Position numbers and translations under genes: made by a program. From DAOTVS01 sp034436375 (GTDB lineage: Bacteria > Chloroflexota > Anaerolineae > SpSt-313), in the NCBI GenBank assembly GCA_034436375.1, contig DAOTVS010000298.1, positions 1 through 17,130 on the forward strand: 17,130 bases of DNA, written 5' to 3'. Positions 7,763-16,394 of this stretch are shown here, piece after piece (position 1 is the first letter of the stretch; the number at the start of each line of letters is the position of its first letter). Under the pieces are notes generated by a model, which saw nothing but the letters and a program-made list of their open reading frames with translations, made no database searches and was not told the DNA's origin.

Positions 7763-8482
7763 TTGCTCGATATTCAGCGCCAGGAGGCCCTGCGGGCCCG
7801 CTATGCCGCCGAGCGTCCGGGGTATCGCCCAGCAAGCGCGGTGTACGACTCGCTCCTGCGGGCGCGCATCGGCCCCGATTCGGTCATCCTCGATGCCGGC
7901 TGCGGCCAAGCCGGGATCGTGGCGCGGGCGCGGGGGAGCGCGCGGGCGGCAGGAATTGACGTCACGTTCGAGGGCTTTCGCGATGCCGTGGACCTCTCGG
8001 ACCTGGTGCGCGGCAACCTGGAAGCGCTGCCCTTTGCCGCTTCGAGCTTTACGCTCATTGCCTCGAGCTGGGTGTTCGAGCACCTGGAGCACCCCGAGCT
8101 GGCTTTCCGCGAGTTTGCCCGCGTACTGCGGCCGGGGGGGCAGTTGGTCTTTCTGACGCCCAACCGCCGCCATCCCCTCACCCTCTCCACCCATGCCATC
8201 CCCGATTGGGTGCAAAAGGGCCTGGTGCGGCGCTTTTACGGGCGCAAGGAGGTCTTTACCTTTCGTACCTACTACCGCGCCAACACCCGCCGCGACCTGG
8301 ACCGCCTCCTTACCGCCGCCGGTTTTGCCTGCGAAGCGTTCCACCTGGTCGGCGACCCCACCTACCTGGCCTTTAACGAGCTGGGATACCGCCTGGGCTG
8401 CCTCTACGAGCACCTCACCAATGGCCGGGCGCTGCGGGGGCTGAAAGTGCACCTGGTGGCGGCCTACCGGCGTAATCCGTAA
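7763..8482 (+). CDS. Class I SAM-dependent methyltransferase (TTG start)
   Basis: This 239-residue Rossmann-fold methyltransferase (Methyltransf_11-like) shows motif I ILDAGCG at about 42-48, the acidic GID at 64-66, GNLEALPF (about 84-91) and RVLRPGGQLVFLTPN (about 120-134). The pattern is that of small-molecule, quinone or lipid methyltransferases. The acceptor is unknown. The start is TTG, with GGGAGG 6 nt upstream; no ATG fits. The stop codon lies inside a tandem heptamer array (8471-8505), so the last residues RRNP are encoded by repeat units and the ancestral C-terminus may have been replaced. The downstream Nudix gene lies on the same strand, 47 nt away. Confidence 0.88.
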   Translation: MLDIQRQEALRARYAAERPGYRPASAVYDSLLRARIGPDSVILDAGCGQAGIVARARGSARAAGIDVTFEGFRDAVDLSDLVRGNLEALPFAASSFTLIASSWVFEHLEHPELAFREFARVLRPGGQLVFLTPNRRHPLTLSTHAIPDWVQKGLVRRFYGRKEVFTFRTYYRANTRRDLDRLLTAAGFACEAFHLVGDPTYLAFNELGYRLGCLYEHLTNGRALRGLKVHLVAAYRRNP

Positions 8483-8505
8483 TCCGTAATGCGTGATGCG
8501 TAAGG
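8471..8505 (+). repeat. Heptamer array, five units of CGTRAKS type
   Basis: Five consecutive heptamers (cgtaatc, cgtaatc, cgtaatg, cgtgatg, cgtaagg) overlap the end of the methyltransferase gene and contain its TAA stop. The same unit type recurs on both sides of the larB-larC gap, which marks it as a dispersed repeat family of this genome. Confidence 0.8.
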
Positions 8506-8529
8506 GGACTCGTTTGGGCAAGGAGTTGC

Positions 8530-8970
8530 ATGATGCCACATCTACCCCACCTGCCTCATACTGTCATCGTGGCTCTCGCCTTCATCTGCCAGGGCGACTG
8601 CATTCTGCTCGTCCACAACCGGGACGTCCGCCAAGGATAGAGCGAGCAGTATTGGACCCTGCCCGGCGGCACCGTGGAACCTGGCGAATCGGTCGACCGG
8701 ACCGCCGTGCGTGAGGTCAAGGAGGAAACGGGCCTCGACGTGCGCCTGCTTCGCCTGGTTGGCATCTACTCCCAGCCTGCGGATAGCGCTCTGGTGATCA
8801 CCTTCGCGGCTCAGGTGGCAGGCGGCACGATCCTTGAATCGACCGGCGAGACGATTGCCTGCCGCTATTTCCCCTTGGACCAACTGCCCGCTCCCAGCCG
8901 CGGCCGCCTGCGCCAGCGCATTGAGGATTTTCGCCTCGGCCAGTTGCAGGCCGTGTGGCGCGCACAATGA
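8530..8970 (+). pseudogene. Nudix hydrolase interrupted by one in-frame TAG
   Basis: Read through, this is a 146-codon Nudix protein of normal family size. It has a short N-terminus (TVIVALAFICQGDCILLVHNRD), then WTLPGG, and a perfect Nudix box: G-x5-E-x7-REVKEETG, with the catalytic REVKEETG at codons 61-68. Codon 37 (8638-8640) is TAG, just before SEQYWTLPGG, where related proteins have an ordinary residue. AAGGAG at 8520-8525 fits initiation at the ATGs at 8530 or 8533. An internal ATG at 8674 would give only 98 residues lacking the first strands and part of the Nudix box, so an internal restart is unlikely to be active. Explanations are a recent nonsense mutation, a sequencing error or stop-codon readthrough. 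The mobile-element-like repeat begins 16 nt after its stop. Confidence 0.8.
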
Positions 8971-8986
8971 TATCTATACAATGGAA

Positions 8987-9444
8987 GGGTTGGGAGGGCG
9001 AGGCTCCTGCTGAGCCGCCTCTGTGACATGGTGAACCTGGCCATCGAACCGATCGTTGTCATGTCACAGCGGCGGCTGCTCAGAAGCTTGGCCATAGGGT
9101 GAGCAGGGTCCTTGCTGTATACTGCCCACTACAACTGGCCCTACAAGACCTTGCCGCACATGACGCCGCCTCACGATGGCCCTCGTAGTAACGGGCTTCA
9201 GCCGTTCAAGCTGCTCGAGCACACAAGACGTTAAGCGATGCTGCTCCAAGTGATAGGCCTGATCAGCCGGCTTGGGCGGCTGAAGCCCGCCACTACGACA
9301 GGAGCGTCAGGCCGCATCCACAGGACATTAGGCGCCATGGGCTACCCGGAATGACAGGGTAGTGGGGTGCCGGCCAAGCTTCTGGTCGCTGACAGGATCC
9401 CATGGATCCTGAGGCGCCCGGCAGGAGCTTCGCCCTCCCAACCC
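8987..9444. mobile_element. MITE-like element with 24-bp terminal inverted repeats
   Basis: The ends gggttgggagggcgaggctc... (8987-9010) and its complement (9421-9444) pair over 24 nt with one mismatch and bound a 458-bp segment with no plausible gene. Inside is an inverted pair around ctgtgacatg (9011-9030 with 9060-9082), a further pair at 9182-9211 and 9270-9299, and the palindrome aggatcccatggatcct (9395-9411). No transposase is encoded and no target-site duplication is obvious at the borders. It is best read as a non-autonomous element, possibly with a second repeat inserted inside it. Confidence 0.65.
9182..9299. repeat. Inverted pair of a dispersed repeat with core cgggcttcagccg
   Basis: The arm at 9182-9211 (ctcgtagtaacgggcttcag...) matches the reverse complement of 9270-9299 at about 26 of 30 positions. 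A third copy lies at 11320-11350, before larE. The pair sits inside the MITE-like element, so it could be the core of that element or a later insertion. Confidence 0.65.
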
Positions 9445-9573
9445 CTCTAGAGGTAGCCCGCGCCTGTGGCTGGCACGCAGAACACTATGCCGGCTTTGCT
9501 GCGTTCTGCACCTGCATGCGCTCCTATGGGTTGGGTGAGCTAACGGCTACTGGATTCTGATGCACGGCTCTGC

Positions 9574-10080
9574 CTACTCCAGGTTCGTGTGCCTCCTGCG
9601 CAGGTCCTCCGCCGTCTGGCCGGTGGCGGCCTGCAGGCGGGGCACGAGGGCATCGAAGAGGATCCACATCGCCTGCTCAAAGGCCGAGCCCATGGCCTGG
9701 CCGGAGCTGGCGCCCTCGGCCTGGGCCATGGTCTGCGCGGGCAGGCAGACGACGAGGCCGGCCAGGCGCGGCAGGGCCGCCTGCGGCTCTGCCGTCAGCA
9801 TGGCGATGCGCGCGCCTGCCCCCTGCGCCACGCCCATGAGGGCCTCGGCGGTAGAGATGTAGCCCGGCCCGCAGCTCAGGAGGAACAGGTCGCCCGGCCC
9901 GACGGGCGGCGCGGTCACGTCGCCGACCACGGCAGCCGGTAAGCCCAGGTGCATGAGGCGCATGGCAAAGCTGCGCATGACCAGGCCCTCACGCCCGAGG
10001 CCGTAGATGGCGATACGGTGCGCACCAAGGATGGCGCTGCCCAGCGCCTCCACATCGCCCTCGTCGACGCCCTGCAGCAC
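9574..10080 (-). CDS. SIS-domain protein, 6-phospho-3-hexuloisomerase-like
   Basis: This 168-residue SIS (sugar isomerase) protein resembles 6-phospho-3-hexuloisomerase, which converts hexulose 6-phosphate to fructose 6-phosphate in the ribulose-monophosphate route. Family-like stretches are IAIYGLGREGLVMRSFAMRL, HLGLPAAVVGD and, near the C-terminus, MGSAFEQAMWILFDAL with the Glu typical of the family. The phosphosugar loop, usually SGSGxT, reads SCGPGYIST here, so substrate or activity may differ. The only usable start is GTG at 10080. Homology appears to continue upstream in frame (FEAVGAIPAEIDRVL), but no start codon exists between it and the TGA of the dehydrogenase gene in the same frame. 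It is co-directional with that gene, 60 nt downstream. Confidence 0.7.
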   Translation of the reverse strand: MLQGVDEGDVEALGSAILGAHRIAIYGLGREGLVMRSFAMRLMHLGLPAAVVGDVTAPPVGPGDLFLLSCGPGYISTAEALMGVAQGAGARIAMLTAEPQAALPRLAGLVVCLPAQTMAQAEGASSGQAMGSAFEQAMWILFDALVPRLQAATGQTAEDLRRRHTNLE

Positions 10081-10140
10081 GCGGTCAATCTCGGCTGGGA
10101 TGGCACCGACTGCCTCGAAGGGGGCATGCGCCCTCCCCCC

Positions 10141-11178
10141 TCACTCCGGTAACTCGATGAGCACCTTCACCGAGGTCGGCGGCATGGCCTTGGCGAACTC
10201 AAAGGCCCGGACGCTGTCCGCAAAGCTAAAGCGATCGGTGATGAGCGGTTTGAGGTCGACCTTGCCGCTCCCCACCAGCGCCAGCGCCCGCGGGTAGACG
10301 TGGGCATAGCGGAAGATGTGTTCCACCCGCGCCTCCTTGGCCTGGGCGGCGACAATGTCGTAGGAGACCGGCCCGCCCGGGATGCCGATGAACACCACCC
10401 GGCCGCCGGGGCACAGCGGCTGGAAGATGCCGGCGATGGCCGCACTCGCCCCTGAGGCCTCGAAGATGATATCGGCGCCCCAGCCATCGGTCAGCTCGGC
10501 GACGGCCTCGGCCAGGTTCTGGCGCGCCACATTGACCGGCGTGATAGATCCCAGAGATGCAGCCAGGTCGAGCTTGGGCTGCTGCACATCGCTGATGATC
10601 ACCCGACTGCAGCCGCCGGCCAGCGCCGCCAGCGCGGTGACCATGCCGATCGTCCCCGCGCCGATGACCAGCGCCACGTCGCCCGGCCTGATCTGCGCTT
10701 TGGTTGCGGCGTGCATGCCTACTGCCAATGGCTCGATCAGGGCGCCCTCGCCATAACTGGCATTGGCGGGCAGCTTGAAGGTGAAATCGGCCGGGTGTAC
10801 GACGGTCGGCCGTAACACGCCATGTATCGGCGGCGTAGCCCAAAAGCGCACGGCGGGGTCCAGGTTGTACAGGCCCAACCGCGCGGGCCGGCTGTGCGGG
10901 TCGGGGATGCCAGGCTCCATGCAGACGCGGTCGCCGACTTGCAGCTCCCTGACCTCGCGGCCAACCTCAACGATGGTGCCTGCGGCTTCGTGGCCCAACA
11001 CCATCGGCTCGCGCACCACATAGGGACCGATCTGCCCGTGTTGGTAGTAATGGATGTCGGACCCGCAAATGCCCACGGCCCGGATGGCGATGCGCACGTC
11101 GCGCGGGCCGAGGGTCTCCTCGATAGCGATCTCGCGCAGGTTCAGGCGCCGGTCGGGTTCCAGTACCAGTGCTCGCAT
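10141..11178 (-). CDS. Zinc-dependent sorbitol/polyol-type dehydrogenase
   Basis: This 345-residue medium-chain dehydrogenase would oxidise a polyol or sugar alcohol with NAD. Catalytic zinc ligands are Cys38 (GICGSD), His63-Glu64 (GHEAAG) and Glu149 (ALIEP). The Rossmann motif is GAGTIG (173-178), and the Asp in SDVQQ after strand two favours NAD over NADP. The lobe that binds structural zinc in many relatives has lost all four cysteines (DPHSRPARLGLYNLDP), as in animal sorbitol dehydrogenase. The frame is open to 11199, but GGAGG 7 nt before the ATG at 11178 and the usual MRAL start support the shorter form. The isomerase-like gene follows, so the two may act in one sugar-phosphate or polyol pathway; this is inference. 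Confidence 0.88.
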   Translation of the reverse strand: MRALVLEPDRRLNLREIAIEETLGPRDVRIAIRAVGICGSDIHYYQHGQIGPYVVREPMVLGHEAAGTIVEVGREVRELQVGDRVCMEPGIPDPHSRPARLGLYNLDPAVRFWATPPIHGVLRPTVVHPADFTFKLPANASYGEGALIEPLAVGMHAATKAQIRPGDVALVIGAGTIGMVTALAALAGGCSRVIISDVQQPKLDLAASLGSITPVNVARQNLAEAVAELTDGWGADIIFEASGASAAIAGIFQPLCPGGRVVFIGIPGGPVSYDIVAAQAKEARVEHIFRYAHVYPRALALVGSGKVDLKPLITDRFSFADSVRAFEFAKAMPPTSVKVLIELPE

Positions 11179-11241
11179 GATTTCCTCCTCTACGCACACT
11201 GCGGCGAAAGCGGGCCGCCGTCATTTCACCCTCTTGCGGAT

Positions 11242-11270
11242 ATTGTACGCTGCCGGCTGCCAATACCCAA
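11242..11270 (-). promoter_or_regulatory. Candidate promoter of the dehydrogenase-isomerase pair
   Basis: On the minus strand TTGGGT (11265-11270), a 17-nt spacer and TACAAT (11242-11247) precede the gene by about 65 nt. The -10 box is good and the -35 box moderate. Confidence 0.55.
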
Positions 11271-11319
11271 AAGACATCGCAGTGATGGCTTGAGCCGTCC
11301 ATCCTTATATGATGCTGGA

Positions 11320-11350
11320 GGACGAACGGTTGAGGCCGTCACTACGACCG
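11320..11350 (-). repeat. Third copy of the cgggcttcagccg-type repeat
   Basis: The sequence ggacgaacggttgaggccgt and onward is, on the minus strand, close to the arms at 9182-9211 and 9270-9299 (gtagtgacggcctcaaccgt). It lies in the divergent space between the dehydrogenase and larE promoters. No gene occurs in 11179-11452. Confidence 0.5.
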
Positions 11351-11383
11351 CTAACCCCCAAAAAGGAAGGTGGCCATCCCCCT

Positions 11384-11412
11384 TTGCATTCCCCGCTTCA
11401 CCATGCTAGAAT
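11384..11412 (+). promoter_or_regulatory. Candidate promoter of the larEBC genes
   Basis: TTGCAT (11384-11389), a 17-nt spacer and TAGAAT (11407-11412) end 40 nt before the larE ATG. No binding site for a nickel or lactate regulator was recognised. Confidence 0.6.
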
Positions 11413-11452
11413 AGCGGTCCGTTGGTTGTCTCTGTTAAGGAGAGCAAGAATC

Positions 11453-12271
11453 ATGGAAGACCTGGAACAGAAACTCGCCCGGGCGCGCGAGGCGATCCGG
11501 AAGCTCGGCAGCGCCCTGGTTGCCTATTCCGGCGGGGTCGACAGCACCCTGCTGCTGGCCCTCTCTTTGGAAGTGTTGGGTCCGGAGAACGTGCTGGCCG
11601 TGACGGCACGCTCCGAAACGTACCCCCTCGAAGAGATGCGTGAGGCGGAAGAGATCGCCCATAGGCTCGGCGCGCGCCTGCGCTGGGTGGAATCGCGCGA
11701 GCTTGAGGACCCCCGCTTTACCGCCAATACCCCGGACCGCTGCTACTTTTGCAAGCAGGACCTCTTCCGCGACCTGTGGCGCGTCGCCGGTGAGGAGCAG
11801 CTCGCGGCGGTGGTCTATGGCGCCAATGCCGATGACCTGGGCGACCATCGCCCCGGCATGCGCGCCGCCAAAGAGGCCAAGGCCAGCGCGCCGCTGCTGG
11901 AGGCCGGCCTGACCAAGGAGGAGATCCGCGCCATCTCCAAGCGCATGGGGCTGCCGACGTGGGACAAGCCCGCTATGGCCTGCCTTTCCTCCCGCTTTCC
12001 CTACGGCACGCCGCTCACGCCCGCGGCCCTCAAGATGGTGGGCGCCGCCGAGGCCTTCATACGGCAGGAGATCGGCCTGCGCCAGTTCCGCGTGCGCCAT
12101 CACGATCCGGTGGCCCGCCTCGAAGTGCCGCCCGAGGATTGGCCGCGCGTGCTGGAGAATCGTGAGCGCATTATCGCCCGGCTGCGTGAGTTGGGTTATC
12201 TCTTTGTGGCCCTCGACCTGGCCGGTTTCCGCAGTGGGAGCCTGAACGATGCCCTCAAACCCCGTGGATGA
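11453..12271 (+). CDS. larE: LarE, sulfur-donating enzyme of nickel-pincer nucleotide synthesis
   Basis: LarE (272 residues) is an ATP-pyrophosphatase that adenylates the biscarboxylated pyridinium nucleotide made by LarB and converts its carboxylates to thiocarboxylates. The PP-loop SGGVDS is at 26-31. Cys177 in PAMACLSSRFPYG aligns with the cysteine (Cys176 in Lactiplantibacillus plantarum) sacrificed to give sulfur, leaving dehydroalanine. CYFCK (Cys97, Cys100) is a further family motif. I see no extra cysteines that clearly suggest the cluster-containing, catalytic LarE variant. The frame is open to 11309, but AAGGAG 10 nt before the ATG at 11453 and the family N-terminus support this start. 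Its last 23 nt overlap larB, so the two are translationally coupled. Confidence 0.93.
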   Translation: MEDLEQKLARAREAIRKLGSALVAYSGGVDSTLLLALSLEVLGPENVLAVTARSETYPLEEMREAEEIAHRLGARLRWVESRELEDPRFTANTPDRCYFCKQDLFRDLWRVAGEEQLAAVVYGANADDLGDHRPGMRAAKEAKASAPLLEAGLTKEEIRAISKRMGLPTWDKPAMACLSSRFPYGTPLTPAALKMVGAAEAFIRQEIGLRQFRVRHHDPVARLEVPPEDWPRVLENRERIIARLRELGYLFVALDLAGFRSGSLNDALKPRG

Positions 12272-12977
12272 GCACGGCGCCAGCCACTTTGTGCGCCCCG
12301 ATTTTGACCGTATCCGCCGCAAAGGCGTGCCCGAGGTCATCCTGGCTGACCGCAAGACTGTGGAAGACTCGCTGGCCATCGCCCGCCAGTTCCTGGAGCG
12401 GGAGGGCCGGGCCATTTTGAGCCGCGTGCCGGAGGCTCTGGAAGCGCGCTTGCGGCAGGATTTCGACGGCCAGGCCAGCCTGGAGTGGTACCCGGGTGCC
12501 CGTGCGGCCGTGCTGCGCGCCCCCGGCCAGCCCCGACCCGATACCGGCGGCCGCGTCGGCATCGTCAGCGCCGGCACCTCCGATATCCCCCGCGCCGAGG
12601 AGGCCGCCCTGGTGTGCCGCGAGATGGGCTGCCGGGTCTATACCGTCTACGATGTCGGTGTGGCCGGCCTGCACCGCCTGTTCGATCCTTTGGAGCGGCT
12701 GTTGAACGAGGACCAGGTCGACGTCATGATCGTGGCCGCGGGCATGGATGGTGCTCTGCCTTCCGTGGTCTCGGGGCTCGTGCCCGTGCCCGTCATTGGC
12801 CTGCCAACCTCGGTGGGCTATGGCCTGGGGGGTGGGGGCGTCACAGCGCTCCTCTCCATGCTGCAGACCTGCGCGCCCGGCCTCAGCGTCGTCAACATTG
12901 ATAACGGCATCGGCGCCGGCGCGACGGCGGGGTTGATCGCCAATCGTGTCGCCGCTGCACGCCAGGCTCACACATAG
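12249..12977 (+). CDS. larB: LarB, pyridinium-3,5-biscarboxylate mononucleotide synthase
   Basis: LarB (242 residues) starts the nickel-pincer nucleotide pathway: it carboxylates nicotinic acid adenine dinucleotide at C5 and releases AMP. The C-terminal half (about 100-242) is a PurE-like AIRC domain with GIVSAGTSDIP, TVYDVGVAGLHR, VAAGMDGALPSVV and NIDNGIGAGATAG. Cys208 in QTCAPG is a candidate for the cysteine that attaches the pyridine ring, judged by position before the NIDNG motif. The N-terminal about 95 residues match the usual helical extension (VILADRKTVEDSLAIA). The gene overlaps larE. The stop codon lies in an 11-bp inverted repeat (12972-12982 with 13018-13028). Confidence 0.93.
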   Translation: MPSNPVDEHGASHFVRPDFDRIRRKGVPEVILADRKTVEDSLAIARQFLEREGRAILSRVPEALEARLRQDFDGQASLEWYPGARAAVLRAPGQPRPDTGGRVGIVSAGTSDIPRAEEAALVCREMGCRVYTVYDVGVAGLHRLFDPLERLLNEDQVDVMIVAAGMDGALPSVVSGLVPVPVIGLPTSVGYGLGGGGVTALLSMLQTCAPGLSVVNIDNGIGAGATAGLIANRVAAARQAHT

Positions 12978-13115
12978 GGCGTGAAACGTGAAACGTAAAA
13001 CGTAAGGTCGTCTTGGTACGCCCTATGTAGCTTCGGTTAGCACCTGCGCGAGTAACTGCTGCAGCAATTGGCGCTCCGAAATGAGGGCTTTACGTTTTAC
13101 GTTTTACGGATCACG
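12972..13115. repeat. Heptamer arrays in inverted orientation between larB and larC
   Basis: Four heptamers (cgtgaaa, cgtgaaa, cgtaaaa, cgtaagg; 12980-13007) face four on the other strand (13088-13115, read inversely as cgtgatc, cgtaaaa, cgtaaaa, cgtaaag). The transcript could fold into a stem of about 27 bp with a few mismatches around 80 nt. Inside, acatagggcgt (12972-12982) pairs with acgccctatgt (13018-13028). The units resemble the array at 8471-8505. The structure could lower expression of larC relative to larEB. Confidence 0.75.
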
Positions 13116-13134
13116 AGTCGAGGTGAATTCATAC

Positions 13135-14319
13135 ATGACCATTCGTACTGCCTATTTCGACTGCTTCTCCGGCGCTTCCGGCGATATGCTGCTGGGGTCG
13201 CTCTTGGATGCGGGCCTGCCCCTGGCTGATCTCAAAGGGGCATTGCAAAGCCTGCCGATTCATGGCTGGGACGTGCAATTGGAGCCGGAGGTGCGCGAGG
13301 GGATCCGGGGTTCGCGGGCTGTGGTCACCTATGACGAGGCGCATCAGCCGCACCGTCACCTGCCCGATATCCTGGCGGTAATCGAGGCGGGCGCTCTGCC
13401 GGCAGCGGCCAAGGCCCAGGCGACGGCGGTTTTCTGGCGCCTGGCGCGGGCCGAGGCCAAGGTGCATGGCACCGAGCCAGAGCACGTGCACTTTCATGAG
13501 GTGGGCGCTATCGACTCGATCATCGACGTCGTGGGCGTGGTGACGGGGTTGCACCTATTGGGTGTGCAGGCCGTCTACGCCTCGACGTTGCCCCTGGGCG
13601 GGGGCACTGTCGAAACGGCACACGGCACGCTGCCCGTGCCAGCGCCTGCGACGCTCGAGGTGCTGGCCGAGGCCCATGTGCCCACGCGGCCCCACCCGGC
13701 CCAGGTGGAACTGCTGACGCCCACGGGGGCGGCCCTCCTGGCCGAGCTGGCCCGCTTCGAGCAGCCCTCGCTGCAGGTAGAGCGTGTGGGCTATGGCTTT
13801 GGCACGCGGCGGGTGCCGGCCGTCAACGCCGTGCGCCTGTGGCTGGGGCAGGCCGAGGCCCGGGCGCCCTGGCTGGAGGATGAGGTCGTGCTCCTGGAGT
13901 GCAATCTCGATAACACCACCGGCGAAACCCTGGGCTATGTGCAGGGGCGGCTGCTGGAGGCAGGGGCGCTCGACGTCTGGACCACACCCATCTACATGAA
14001 AAAGGGGCGGCCCGGGGTGCTGCTCTCCGTCCTGGCGCCGCCCGCGCTCGCTGGGGGTCTGAGTGAGCTGATCCTGCGCGAGACGCCCACCCTCGGCGTC
14101 CGTTATGATGTGCGCCGGCGCTATATCGCCGGGCGCCAGGTGCAGGAGGTGCAGACCCCCTGGGGCGCCGTGCGGGTCAAGGTCAAGCTGCTGGCGGGCG
14201 AGCCAGTGAGCGCCGCGCCCGAATATGAGGATTGCGCCCGCCTGGCGCGCGAGGCCGGTGTGCCCTGGCAGGAGGTCTATGCCTCCGCCCAGCGCACATG
14301 GGCTGAGGGGCAGCATTGA
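13135..14319 (+). CDS. larC: LarC, nickel insertase of the pincer cofactor pathway
   Basis: LarC (394 residues) uses CTP to insert nickel into the dithiocarboxylated pyridinium nucleotide, completing the cofactor of lactate racemase and related LarA enzymes. The N-terminus YFDCFSGASGDMLLG, the His-rich stretch HVHFHEVGAIDSIIDVVG (about residues 120-140), and LLECNLDNTTGE and PIYMKKGRPG in the second half are family hallmarks. In L. plantarum larC is split by a programmed frameshift (larC1/larC2); here it is one uninterrupted frame. The frame is open to 13081, but that stretch is encoded by the repeat array. GAGGTG 9-10 nt before the ATG at 13135 fits the family start. No larA lies within the window. 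Confidence 0.93.
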   Translation: MTIRTAYFDCFSGASGDMLLGSLLDAGLPLADLKGALQSLPIHGWDVQLEPEVREGIRGSRAVVTYDEAHQPHRHLPDILAVIEAGALPAAAKAQATAVFWRLARAEAKVHGTEPEHVHFHEVGAIDSIIDVVGVVTGLHLLGVQAVYASTLPLGGGTVETAHGTLPVPAPATLEVLAEAHVPTRPHPAQVELLTPTGAALLAELARFEQPSLQVERVGYGFGTRRVPAVNAVRLWLGQAEARAPWLEDEVVLLECNLDNTTGETLGYVQGRLLEAGALDVWTTPIYMKKGRPGVLLSVLAPPALAGGLSELILRETPTLGVRYDVRRRYIAGRQVQEVQTPWGAVRVKVKLLAGEPVSAAPEYEDCARLAREAGVPWQEVYASAQRTWAEGQH

Positions 14320-14406
14320 GCCCACGGCCTTCGGGGGCAGCCGGCCTACACGGGCCACCGGTCCATCTCTACAGGGTTGCCGTCCGGCTCAGCCCGCGGG
14401 GGAATC

Positions 14407-14441
14407 AAAAAGGGGCAGCTGCAAGAATGCATCTGCCCCTT
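14407..14441 (-). terminator. Intrinsic terminator of the divergent 16S gene
   Basis: On the minus strand the stem aaggggcag...ctgcccctt is followed by TTTTT (14407-14411). It lies about 270 nt past the 16S 3' end. A very similar hairpin (16657-16690) ends the canonical 16S unit, so both copies are terminated alike. On the plus strand no T-run follows, so it is a poor terminator for larC. The gap 14320-14406 shows nothing else. Confidence 0.85.
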
Positions 14442-14443
14442 CT

Positions 14444-14472
14444 GGCCCAACAACTGAGGAGTGATGGGAAGG
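14444..14472 (-). ncRNA. Trailer arm of the 16S processing stem
   Basis: In the RNA this arm is complementary to the leader arm at 16355-16384: 23 of 24 pairs (aacaactga through gggaagg), plus an outer GGCC pairing with a one-base bulge. Such a stem brackets pre-16S rRNA and is the usual target of RNase III-type processing. Its presence indicates that the divergent 16S transcript can mature normally. Confidence 0.8.
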
Positions 14473-14495
14473 CCTGTTGCCAGGGCCTCATCTCC

Positions 14496-14588
14496 CCGTC
14501 GCCTCCTTCGAGGCGACGGTTCTCTTTGGGCCATCGCCTCCTTCGAGGCGATGGCTTTCGTCTCGGCACCGCCTCCTTCGAGGCGGTG
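14496..14588 (-). repeat. Three tandem hairpins in the 16S trailer, each with an AAGGAGG loop side
   Basis: Three perfect hairpins lie at 14496-14519, 14531-14554 and 14567-14588, with a period of about 35 nt. Their stems of 9-11 bp vary in sequence (gtcgcctc, atcgcctc, accgcctc) with matching changes on the other arm. The RNA core of each is GCCUCGAAGGAGGC, so each contains AAGGAGG, the exact complement of a canonical anti-Shine-Dalgarno. They lie between the 16S 3' end and the processing stem. Confidence 0.8.
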
Positions 14589-14707
14589 GTTGATCCCTGT
14601 GCTCCGCAAGAGCGGGCATCCTGTGTCCAGGCCACCGCACAGGTGAACTGGTCAGCGTAGCCCGCTGATGCGAAACGATTCCAGGCAGCGTCTGCGCGCC
14701 ACCTTGG

Positions 14708-16302
<1,595 letters not shown>

Positions 16303-16354
16303 ACCTCCCGACGTTTTCACCTCACGTCAGAAGGCAGGCCGGGCCATTACAGAA

Positions 16355-16384
16355 CCTTCCCATCACTCTTCAGTTGTTAAGGCC
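16355..16384 (-). ncRNA. Leader arm of the 16S processing stem
   Basis: This arm lies about 53 nt before the 16S 5' end and pairs with 14444-14472. A 24-nt stretch is also perfectly complementary to the trailer of the canonical copy (16766-16789), which shows that the two rRNA units share the same processing signals and a common origin of their flanks. Confidence 0.8.
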
Positions 16385-16394
16385 GCGGGAATAG

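Noticed and set aside
13135..14319. Programmed frameshift in larC as in Lactiplantibacillus
   Set aside because: The gene is one uninterrupted frame that encodes both halves of LarC.
14411..14441. Terminator for larC on the plus strand
   Set aside because: The hairpin is followed by ctggccc rather than a T-run on that strand. The T-run is present only on the minus strand.
14496..14588. A short CRISPR array, because of the regular 35-nt period
   Set aside because: The repeats are short, perfectly self-complementary hairpins with only 11-12 nt between them and no cas genes nearby.
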